11,702 nt of DNA, from NCBI GenBank assembly GCA_002372235.1, contig DFJI01000038.1:1-11702 (forward strand), given 5' to 3'. This DNA comes from Prevotella sp. UBA3675 (GTDB lineage: Bacteria > Bacteroidota > Bacteroidia > Bacteroidales > Bacteroidaceae). The notes beneath the pieces were generated by a model. That model was not told the DNA's origin. It saw nothing but the letters and a program-made list of their open reading frames with translations, and did not search any database. The position numbers and the translations under genes are program-made. This document shows positions 6,350-11,702 of this stretch, one piece after another (the stretch's first letter is position 1; each line of letters begins with the position of its first letter).

Positions 6350-6655
6350 CTATTTGCGCACAACCTTACGTCCGTTCACGATGACGATGCCACGGTAGTC
6401 TTCCGTGACCTTCTGGCCGCTCAGAGAGTGGGCTTCCTTCAGATGGTCGTCAGCCTGGATGCTGTTGATATTGGTGACAACCGGTGTGCCGGTGGCAAAC
6501 AGCATGTTTGCAATGACGGCATTGTCAGGCATTGTGAACGTAGCCTTGTAGGCTTTCTTGATGTCATTGTAAGCCGGTGTGCTGGTCGTCACAGGGTTGA
6601 AGTCAGAACCGGTCTTCTCTACCACGCTAAGCGTCTCCAGGACATTTTCGTACAT
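6350..6655 (-). pseudogene. C-terminal remnant of a secreted/surface protein
   Basis: The 101-residue minus-strand frame ends HSLSGQKVTEDYRGIVIVNGRKVVRK. This is the SLxGQKV...GIVIVNGRKV.K pattern I associate with the short C-terminal tail of large Prevotella extracellular proteins, probably a sorting or anchoring element. No signal peptide is present, and a stop codon lies immediately before the first ATG, so the body of the protein is missing. It keeps a strong terminator downstream. An independent small protein cannot be excluded, but a truncated 3' end is more likely. Confidence 0.5.
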
Positions 6656-6775
6656 TTAATCATATTTAATGATATTCTGTTACAGGAACTGCCCAGTTGG
6701 AGTGCAGGTGTCCTCGTCCAGATGATCTATGACTACTATTTTGTGGGGGCAAACTGCGATTTCTTCCAAAATTGC

Positions 6776-6806
6776 TTTGCCACATCAGCATTATTTCGTA
6801 CTTTTG
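6776..6806 (+). promoter_or_regulatory. Aquaporin promoter
   Basis: TTTG (6776-6779), 19 bases, then TACTTTTG (6799-6806) is a textbook Bacteroidota promoter. Transcription would start near 6812, leaving about 40 bases before the ATG at 6854. The stretch 6656-6775 shows nothing else I can support. Confidence 0.8.
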
Positions 6807-6853
6807 CCTTAGTTTTATTGTATCATAAGTTTAACCTTTAAACATTAACTAAC

Positions 6854-7534
6854 ATGAAAAAGTATCTTGCTGAATGCGTTGGTACGTTTGTACTCACATT
6901 CTTGGGTTGCGGCGCAGCCGTTGCCCTGGGTTGCGGTGCCGATACGGCATCGATCGTAGGAACTGCTATTGCCTTTGGCTTGGCAGTTGTGGCTATGGCC
7001 TACACCATTGGCGGTATCTCTGGTTGCCACATCAATCCCGCCATCACGCTGGGCGTGTTCATCAATGGTGGCATCAGTGCCAAGGACTGCGCCATGTATA
7101 TGGTGTTCCAGGTCATCGGTGCCCTGCTGGCAGCTGCCTGTCTGGCCGGCATCGTGGCTACTGACCCCAGTCTGGTCATCACCACTGCTACGGGTGCCAA
7201 CGCCTGCACATACGGCACCACCAACGGTCTGATTGTCGAGATTGTGCTCACCATGCTCTTCGTGCTCGTAGTGCTGGGTGCCACTTCGAAGACCAACGGT
7301 GCTACCAACAACTTCGCTGGTCTGGCTATCGGCTTGTCGCTCATTCTGATTCACCTCGTGGGCATCCACTTCACTGGCACATCAGTGAACCCCGCTCGCT
7401 CCATCGGTCCTGCCCTGTTCGAGGGTGGTAAGGCACTGGCCGACCTCTGGGTGTTCATCGTTGGCCCGCTGGTGGGTGGCGCTCTGGCTGCCTGCATCTG
7501 GAAGGTCATTAACCCTGCTGCCGATCAGAAGTAA
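6854..7534 (+). CDS. aqpZ: Aquaporin (MIP family water channel)
   Basis: The 226-residue membrane protein has the six-helix, two-half-helix MIP fold. The first NPA (61-63, GCHINPAITLG) and second NPA (179-181, TSVNPARSIGP) are both present. Aligning by eye to E. coli AqpZ gives the selectivity-filter set F41, H167, T176 and R182, the combination of a water-selective aquaporin rather than a glycerol facilitator. It moves water across the inner membrane down osmotic gradients. Length is normal (AqpZ is 231). It has its own promoter and a structured 3' end, so it is probably monocistronic. The strong bias to C-ending codons is shared with the aldolase and suggests high expression. Confidence 0.93.
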   Translation: MKKYLAECVGTFVLTFLGCGAAVALGCGADTASIVGTAIAFGLAVVAMAYTIGGISGCHINPAITLGVFINGGISAKDCAMYMVFQVIGALLAAACLAGIVATDPSLVITTATGANACTYGTTNGLIVEIVLTMLFVLVVLGATSKTNGATNNFAGLAIGLSLILIHLVGIHFTGTSVNPARSIGPALFEGGKALADLWVFIVGPLVGGALAACIWKVINPAADQK

Positions 7535-7542
7535 ATAATTTT

Positions 7543-7564
7543 TGCTAACTTCGTTTAGCATTTT
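7543..7564 (+). terminator. Short hairpin after the aquaporin gene
   Basis: TGCTAA (7543-7548) pairs with TTAGCA (7555-7560) and is followed by TTTTC. The six-base, AT-rich stem makes it weak; the larger structure just downstream is probably the main terminator. Confidence 0.4.
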
Positions 7565-7567
7565 CAG

Positions 7568-7641
7568 CCTGCGGATTCGCCGGAAATAACGGATTGAATT
7601 AAAAAATCCGAAAAACCGACAAATCCGCAGGTCTTTTTTTA
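7568..7641 (+). terminator. Large branched terminator
   Basis: The perfect 10-bp stem CCTGCGGATT (7568-7577) with AATCCGCAGG (7622-7631) is followed by TCTTTTTTTA. Its 44-base loop contains a second CGGATT/AATCCG stem (7590-7595 with 7605-7610), so the 3' end is branched rather than a simple hairpin. It ends the aquaporin transcript just before the aldolase promoter. Confidence 0.7.
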
Positions 7642-7661
7642 TGATTTACGAAAGATTTCTG

Positions 7662-7669
7662 TAATTTTG
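7662..7669 (+). promoter_or_regulatory. -7 box of the aldolase gene
   Basis: TAATTTTG matches TAnnTTTG and lies 44 bases before the ATG at 7714. The expected -33 position overlaps the T-run of the preceding terminator and has no clear TTTG. Confidence 0.55.
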
Positions 7670-7713
7670 TGGTCAAATTAAAATTCAACCAATGTTTTAA
7701 TTCTATTTTAATT

Positions 7714-8718
7714 ATGGTAAACTACAAAGATTTAGGTCTCGTGAATACCCGCGAGATGTTCAAGAGAGCAGTAGCCGGTGGCTATGCTATCCCCGCTTTC
7801 AACTTTAACACTATGGAGCAGATGCAGGCCATCGTTCAGGCTGCCGTGGAGACAAAGTCACCCGTCATCATGCAGGTGTCGAAGGGCGCACGCAACTATG
7901 CCAACGCTACCATCCTGCGCTACATGGCTGAGGGTGCTGTGGCATACGCCAAGGAGCTGGGCTGCGAGCATCCCGAGATTGTGCTGCACCTGGACCACGG
8001 TGACAGCTTCGAGCTCTGCAAGGATTGCATCGACATGGGCTTCTCAAGCGTGATGTACGACGGTAGCTCACTGCCCTACGAGGAGAACATCAAGATTTCT
8101 CGTCAGGTGGTGGAATATGCTCACAAGTATGATGTGACCGTTGAGTGCGAGCTCGGCGTGCTGGCTGGTGTCGAGGACGAGGTGGCCTCTGAGGTGAGCC
8201 ACTACACCAAGCCCGAGGAAGTAATCGACTTCGCTACCCGTACTGGTTGCGACTCGCTGGCTATCTCTATCGGTACTTCTCACGGTGCCTATAAGTTCAA
8301 GCCCGAGCAGTGCACACGCGATCCGAAGACTGGCAAGCTCGTTCCTCCTCCATTGGCATTCGACGTGCTGCATGAGATTGAGAAGAAGCTCCCCGGATTC
8401 CCCATCGTGCTCCACGGCTCTTCTTCAGTTCCTCAGGAAGAGGTCGATACCATCAACAAGTACGGTGGCGACCTGCCCGACGCAGTGGGTATTCCCGAAG
8501 AGCAGCTCCGCGAGGCTTCGAAGAGCGCTGTGTGCAAGATCAACATCGACTCTGACTCGCGTCTGGCTATGACCGCTGCCGTTCGTAAGTATCTGGCTGA
8601 GCATCCCGATCACTTCGATCCTCGCCAGTATCTGAAGCCCGCCCGTGAGAATATGAAGAAGATGTATATCCACAAGATTGTAGATGTGCTCGGTTCCGAC
8701 GGCAAGCTGGCTCAGTAA
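7714..8718 (+). CDS. fba: Class II fructose-1,6-bisphosphate aldolase
   Basis: The 334-residue enzyme cleaves fructose-1,6-bisphosphate to dihydroxyacetone phosphate and glyceraldehyde-3-phosphate (and the reverse) in cytosolic glycolysis and gluconeogenesis. Class II hallmarks are HLDHGD (92-97, with catalytic D94 and zinc ligand H95), ECELG (144-148), GTSHGAYKF (187-195, zinc ligand H190) and VLHGSSSVP (232-240, zinc ligand H234). KINIDSDSRLAMT (275-287) is the phosphate/substrate loop with its family Asp. ATG 7714 is chosen because MVNYKDLGLVNTREMF is the normal family start; an upstream GTG at 7669 falls in the -7 box. Codon use is strongly biased, as expected for an abundant glycolytic enzyme. 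It is convergent with tadA across a shared terminator. Confidence 0.95.
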   Translation: MVNYKDLGLVNTREMFKRAVAGGYAIPAFNFNTMEQMQAIVQAAVETKSPVIMQVSKGARNYANATILRYMAEGAVAYAKELGCEHPEIVLHLDHGDSFELCKDCIDMGFSSVMYDGSSLPYEENIKISRQVVEYAHKYDVTVECELGVLAGVEDEVASEVSHYTKPEEVIDFATRTGCDSLAISIGTSHGAYKFKPEQCTRDPKTGKLVPPPLAFDVLHEIEKKLPGFPIVLHGSSSVPQEEVDTINKYGGDLPDAVGIPEEQLREASKSAVCKINIDSDSRLAMTAAVRKYLAEHPDHFDPRQYLKPARENMKKMYIHKIVDVLGSDGKLAQ

Positions 8719-8740
8719 TTGAGCAAGCTTATTAAAAAGA

Positions 8741-8779
8741 AAAAATGGAGCTCTCCGCGCTGGAGAGCTCCATTTTTTT
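8741..8779. terminator. Shared bidirectional terminator
   Basis: ATGGAGCTCTCC pairs with GGAGAGCTCCAT around a five-base loop (8757-8761), flanked by A and T runs that extend the stem and give a T-tract on both strands. It lies between the convergent aldolase stop (8718) and tadA stop (8785) and serves both. Confidence 0.92.
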
Positions 8780-8784
8780 GTAGT

Positions 8785-9237
8785 TTATCGCTTGTTGCGA
8801 AAGAAGTTCTGCATCAGCTCGCGACATTCGTCGGCGAGCACACCGCCTATACATTCGGCCTTGGGGTGCATCACGTGGGGCGCATACTCGCGAAAGCCCC
8901 GTTTCTCGTCGGGCGCACCATAGACGATGCGCGGCAACTGTGCCCACCCGATGGCTCCGGCGCACATGGGACACGGCTCCACCGTGACGTAGAGCGTGCA
9001 GTTGGTGAGATACTTGCCGCCCAGCTCGTTGGCCGCCATCGTGATGGCCTGCATCTCAGCATGAGCCGTCACGTCGCAGAGCGTCTCGGTGAGGTTGTGG
9101 GCGCGAGCGATGATGCGGTCGCGGCACACGATGACTGCCCCAATGGGTATCTCGCCTTTGGCTTCGGCCATACGGGCCTCGTCGAGTGCGCGGCGCATGT
9201 ATTGCTCGTCTTTCCGCTGTTGCTCTTCCGCTGTCAT
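8785..9237 (-). CDS. tadA: tRNA-specific adenosine deaminase TadA
   Basis: The 150-residue protein has the cytidine/deoxycytidylate-deaminase fold signatures HAEMQ (59-63; zinc ligand H59, proton shuttle E61) and PCPMCAGA (88-95; zinc ligands C89 and C92). With the family segment GEIPIGAVIV near the N-terminus it fits TadA, which converts the wobble adenosine A34 of tRNA-Arg(ACG) to inosine so that CGC and CGA codons can be read. Length is slightly short of, but close to, the E. coli protein. The ATG is only five bases from the stop of the upstream acyl-CoA dehydrogenase gene, so it is probably translated from that operon mRNA. Confidence 0.92.
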   Translation of the reverse strand: MTAEEQQRKDEQYMRRALDEARMAEAKGEIPIGAVIVCRDRIIARAHNLTETLCDVTAHAEMQAITMAANELGGKYLTNCTLYVTVEPCPMCAGAIGWAQLPRIVYGAPDEKRGFREYAPHVMHPKAECIGGVLADECRELMQNFFRNKR

Positions 9238-9242
9238 GTCGC

Positions 9243-10967
9243 TTATGCCTCAGCAGCAGGCTCGGCAGCACGGAAGCTGGCGAGATCCTCCACGCGGAAG
9301 TTCTTGATATAGGCGGCCTTGCCGGTCACGTTCTCCTCGGCCATGCGCACATAGACGTTGGCACTCTTTTCGAAGAGCTCGGGGCAGACGGCTGCATCGC
9401 GAATGATGAGCAGCGACATCACCAGTTCGCAGGTCATGTCGTACAGGCGACGGGCCAGGAAGTCGAAGGCATCTTGGTTTTCGAGCGACTTGGCATCGTT
9501 CAGGGCATCCTCGTAGATGGGGATGAGCTTCTCTACACGGGCCTTCAATGCAGCGTTGGCATTCTCGGGCAGTGCAGCAAACATGTCCTTGATGTTCTGG
9601 AGCATGGTGCCGTTCGAGATGTAGCGGATGGCAGCCACGACTTGCAGCTGGGTGGTTCCCTCATAGATGGAGAAAATGCGGGCGTCGCGATAGAGGCGCT
9701 GGCTCTTGTACTCCATGATGAAGCCCGAGCCGCCATGAATCGAGATGGCATCGTAGGCATTCTGGTTGGCATACTCAGAGTTCATGCCCTTGGCCAGCGG
9801 CGTGAAGGCATCGGCCAGACGCTGGTACTTCTTCATCTCCTGCTTCTCCTCAGGCGTCAGCTTGCGGTCGCGCTCAATGTCTTCCAGGCACTTGTAGATG
9901 TCAACGTAGCACGCTGTCTGATAGAGCAGCGAGCGACCTGCGTCGAGCTTGGCCTTCATGCGTGAGAGCATGTCATAGACTGCGGGGAAGTTGATGATTT
10001 TCTCGCCGAACTGAGCGCGCTCCTTGGCGTATGCCAGACCCTCGTTGTAGGCCTCCTGCGAGAGACCCACGCTCTGAGCGGCAATGCCCAGACGGGCACC
10101 GTTCATCAGGGCCATCACGTACTTGATCAGACCCATACGGGTGCTTCCGCAGAGCTCGGCCTTGGCGTTCTTGTAAGTCAGCTCACAGGTGGGCGAGCCG
10201 TGGATGCCCAACTTGTGCTCAATGTGGCGCACATCGACACCGCCGTTGCGCTTGTCGTAGATGAACATTGACAGACCGCGTCCGTCCTTTGTGCCCTCCT
10301 CAGAGCGGGCCAGCACAAGGTGAATGTCGGAGTCGCCATTGGTGATGAAACGCTTCACGCCGTTCAGTCGCCAGCAGTTCTCTTTCTCGTCGAAGGTGGC
10401 CTTCAGCATCACGCGCTGCAGGTCGGAGCCGGCATCAGGCTCGGTGAGGTCCATCGACATGCCTTCGCCTGCACAGACACGGGGAATGTACTTCTGGCGC
10501 TGCTCCTCAGAGCCGAACTCGTAGAGCGTGTCGATGCAGCTCTGCAGGCTCCAGATGTTCTGGAAACCGGCATCGGCAGCAGCGATGAGTTCGCTCAGCA
10601 TGGAAAACACGGCGTTGGGCAGGTTCAGACCGCCGTAGCGACGGGGCATAGATACGCCCCACAGGCCAGCCTTGCGGGTGGCATCGAGGTTCTCGAAAGT
10701 CTTGCTGGCGTAAATCATGCGGCCGTTCTCGAGGTGCGGACCTTCCAGGTCCACATCCTCCGAGTTCGGAGCGATGATATTAGCTGCAATGTCGCCTGTG
10801 ATGTCGAGAATCTGCTTGTAGTTCTCGATGGCATCGCCCAGGTCAACGGGAGCGTAGTCATATTCTTTCGCATCAGCGAAACCCTTTTCTTTCAGCTCAA
10901 CGATACGAGCCATCAGGGGGTGGTTGAGATAGAACCCTATCTCGGGGTGGTCACTATAATAGTTCAT
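9243..10967 (-). CDS. Acyl-CoA dehydrogenase (ETF-linked)
   Basis: The 574-residue FAD enzyme introduces a trans-2 double bond into an acyl-CoA and passes electrons to ETF. Visible features are MDLTEPDAGSDLQ (172-184) in the FAD/substrate-binding middle domain, RFITNG (206-211), the C-terminal ERAQFGEKI (316-324) and SIYEGTTQLQ (433-442), where E436 matches the catalytic glutamate of medium-chain enzymes. It has an extended N-terminus and an extra C-terminal region of about 130 residues (about 445-574), longer than the ~380-residue mitochondrial type but usual for the 560-600-residue bacterial subgroup. It follows etfA in the same direction, the natural electron acceptor partner, but a DUF559 cassette is inserted between them. 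The cassette ends nine bases before this ATG, so translation initiation depends on sequence at the cassette edge. Substrate chain length cannot be read from sequence. Confidence 0.92.
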   Translation of the reverse strand: MNYYSDHPEIGFYLNHPLMARIVELKEKGFADAKEYDYAPVDLGDAIENYKQILDITGDIAANIIAPNSEDVDLEGPHLENGRMIYASKTFENLDATRKAGLWGVSMPRRYGGLNLPNAVFSMLSELIAAADAGFQNIWSLQSCIDTLYEFGSEEQRQKYIPRVCAGEGMSMDLTEPDAGSDLQRVMLKATFDEKENCWRLNGVKRFITNGDSDIHLVLARSEEGTKDGRGLSMFIYDKRNGGVDVRHIEHKLGIHGSPTCELTYKNAKAELCGSTRMGLIKYVMALMNGARLGIAAQSVGLSQEAYNEGLAYAKERAQFGEKIINFPAVYDMLSRMKAKLDAGRSLLYQTACYVDIYKCLEDIERDRKLTPEEKQEMKKYQRLADAFTPLAKGMNSEYANQNAYDAISIHGGSGFIMEYKSQRLYRDARIFSIYEGTTQLQVVAAIRYISNGTMLQNIKDMFAALPENANAALKARVEKLIPIYEDALNDAKSLENQDAFDFLARRLYDMTCELVMSLLIIRDAAVCPELFEKSANVYVRMAEENVTGKAAYIKNFRVEDLASFRAAEPAAEA

Positions 10968-10976
10968 AATTAAACA

Positions 10977-11024
10977 GCCTCACCCCCGACCCCTCTCCGA
11001 TTGGAGAGGGGAGTATATAGACTT
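10977..11024 (+). repeat. Left inverted repeat of the DUF559 cassette
   Basis: It starts GCCTCACCCCCGACCCC and contains the self-complementary CCCCTCTCC-GATT-GGAGAGGGG (10990-11012), then AGTATATAGACTT. Just inside the cassette, GAGGGGTCGGG (11043-11053) is complementary to CCCGACCCCTC (10985-10995), so the left end can form a larger nested hairpin that the right end lacks. Confidence 0.85.
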
Positions 11025-11064
11025 GCTGCTTCCCTGGCGGGGAGGGGTCGGGAGTTTCATTTTT

Positions 11065-11442
11065 TTATTCGTTAAACAATTGTTCCTTAATTCTCGTTAT
11101 AACCTCCTGGAGGTTGTTGCTTATCTCTTCGTTGTTGAAACGAATCACTGTGTAGCCTTTACTTTCCATAAACTCTGTGCGCCACTGGTCGTTCTGCTGT
11201 TGTAGTGGTTCATTGTGATAGCCTCCGTCAACCTCAATCACCAGTTTCTTTTTCAGACAAGCGAAATCTGCAATATAATCACCAATAGCGTGTTGCTTTC
11301 TAAAATGGTATCCGCAGTTTAGTTTTCTTAGTTCTTCCCACAGCACCCTTTCACTCTCAGTCATTTCCCTGCGATTCTTCTTCGCGAAATTCTTCAGCAG
11401 TTCGTATCTGTCGGGAGCGCTTGTTTCGAACCATTTGTCCAT
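11065..11442 (-). CDS. DUF559 endonuclease-like protein
   Basis: The 125-residue protein belongs to the DUF559 family, related to very-short-patch-repair (Vsr) endonucleases and the PD-(D/E)XK fold. Visible landmarks are MTESERVLWEELR (27-39), HFRKQHAIGDYIADF (46-60) and the strand pair ending LVIEVDGGYH (67-76). The Asp of IADF with the Glu/Asp of EVDG form the presumed metal site. It ends with GYTVIRFNNEEI, normal for the family, and length is typical, so it looks intact. The biological role of such solitary genes is not established; a nicking or homing-type activity is an inference. Its start lies seven bases inside the right inverted repeat. It would be transcribed with etfA and the dehydrogenase. 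Confidence 0.85.
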   Translation of the reverse strand: MDKWFETSAPDRYELLKNFAKKNRREMTESERVLWEELRKLNCGYHFRKQHAIGDYIADFACLKKKLVIEVDGGYHNEPLQQQNDQWRTEFMESKGYTVIRFNNEEISNNLQEVITRIKEQLFNE

Positions 11443-11449
11443 TGCGCAT

Positions 11450-11497
11450 AAGTCTATATACTCCCCTCTCCAATCGGAGAGGGGTTGGGGGTGAGGC
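11450..11497 (-). repeat. Right inverted repeat of the DUF559 cassette
   Basis: It is the reverse complement of the left repeat with one difference: GG-TT-GGGG here against GG-TC-GGGG in the complement of the left copy. Its outermost base is also the last base of the etfA stop codon TAG (11497-11499). The repeat is itself a hairpin (CCCCTCTCCAATCGGAGAGG, 11463-11482), so in operon mRNA it would form a stem between etfA and the nuclease start. Confidence 0.85.
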
Positions 11498-11702
11498 TAT
11501 TTCGAGTTCTGCTTATAATACTTGATCAGCTTGGGAACCACTTCCTCCACAGAACCGACAATCACATAGTCAGCGATGCGGTTGATAGGCGCATCGGGGT
11601 CAGAGTTAATGCTGATGATAATACCAGAGTCCTGCATACCGGCGATGTGCTGAATCTGTCCGGAGATACCACAGGCAATATACACCTTGGGGTGAACGGT
11701 AA
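11497..11702 (-). CDS. etfA: Electron transfer flavoprotein alpha subunit (C-terminal part)
   Basis: Only the last 67 codons or so are inside the window. The sequence YIACGISGQIQHIAGM, SINSDPDAPINRIADYVIVG and EEVVPKLIKYYK is the FAD-binding C-terminal domain of EtfA, with the conserved GxSGxxQH motif and the NxDPxAPI loop. EtfA/EtfB receives electrons from acyl-CoA dehydrogenases; the dehydrogenase gene downstream on the same strand supports the assignment. The frame is open to the window edge, so the gene continues beyond 11702. A GTG at 11685 is internal and not a start. Confidence 0.93.
   Translation of the reverse strand, partial: TVHPKVYIACGISGQIQHIAGMQDSGIIISINSDPDAPINRIADYVIVGSVEEVVPKLIKYYKQNSK

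Larger units (their letters stand above)
10977..11497. mobile_element. DUF559 nuclease cassette with 48-bp inverted repeats
   Basis: A 521-bp unit consists of a single small nuclease gene between inverted repeats 10977-11024 and 11450-11497, identical at 47 of 48 positions. Five more outer bases (AAA, then C or T, then A) match with one difference. The unit separates etfA from acyl-CoA dehydrogenase, two genes that normally adjoin or nearly adjoin. The gene is co-directional with the operon, etfA keeps its stop codon at the edge, and the dehydrogenase ATG starts nine bases after the other edge. There is no transposase and I see no target-site duplication. Calling it mobile is an inference from structure. 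Confidence 0.6.

Noticed and set aside
6344..6841. 165-residue plus-strand frame before the aquaporin gene
   Set aside because: It runs antisense through the secreted-protein remnant and through the aquaporin promoter, and has no family-like sequence.
9186..9965. Long plus-strand frame opposite acyl-CoA dehydrogenase and tadA
   Set aside because: It is antisense to strongly recognisable genes, has no family features and arises from the GC-rich codon use of the minus-strand genes; the same applies to frames at 8719-9312 and 10320-10973.
10966..11508. Target-site duplication flanking the DUF559 cassette
   Set aside because: The outer flanks (TGTTTAATT on one side, etfA codons on the other) share no direct repeat; the matching outer bases are inverted, extending the repeat rather than forming a duplication.
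1..11702. tRNA, rRNA or prophage genes
   Set aside because: No cloverleaf-like, rRNA-like or phage structural sequence was recognised by reading.

Overview
The window looks like a chromosomal segment of a Bacteroidota bacterium, most likely a Prevotella-type member of the Prevotellaceae. The evidence is the recurrent TAnnTTTG promoter motif (often with an upstream TTTG/TTG), start codons without clear Shine-Dalgarno sites, and several families typical of the group: a membrane-anchored AraC-type regulator, a DUF4143 ATPase, a TOTE-type primase fragment, a Prevotella-like secreted-protein tail and a DUF559 nuclease. The genus call is by recognition, not by a database search.

Layout. Positions 1-477 hold the end of an upstream transcription unit (hairpin terminator) and an AT-rich gene-free leader. 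Positions 478-3527 look like a gene graveyard with repeats: an AraC-type regulator cut off inside its last membrane helix by a cluster of palindromes, a complete DUF4143 ATPase preceded by a three-copy direct repeat spanning its promoter, and the first ~110 codons of a TOTE primase/helicase gene running into a 22-bp tandem array. Positions 3610-6211 carry an unusual single-chain protein (ECF sigma factor, inner-membrane helix, Pro/Thr-rich linker, outer-membrane beta-barrel) and a class I methyltransferase whose start codon directly abuts a long hairpin. Positions 6220-6655 hold a bidirectional terminator, a GC-rich palindrome cluster and a minus-strand remnant of a secreted-protein C-terminus.

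The right half is housekeeping. An aquaporin and a class II fructose-bisphosphate aldolase lie on the plus strand, each with its own promoter. They converge on a minus-strand metabolic unit, etfA - (DUF559 element) - acyl-CoA dehydrogenase - tadA. EtfA and the dehydrogenase form an electron-transfer pair (acyl-CoA to FAD to ETF). Between them sits a 521-bp cassette: a small DUF559 (PD-(D/E)XK/Vsr-like) nuclease gene enclosed by 48-bp inverted repeats that match at 47 positions. It is co-oriented with the operon and placed so that etfA keeps its stop codon.

The two most promising observations are the trans-envelope sigma-factor/beta-barrel fusion and the compact DUF559 inverted-repeat cassette inside an otherwise normal operon. 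The triple repeat at the DUF4143 promoter and the exact-period 22-bp array are next.
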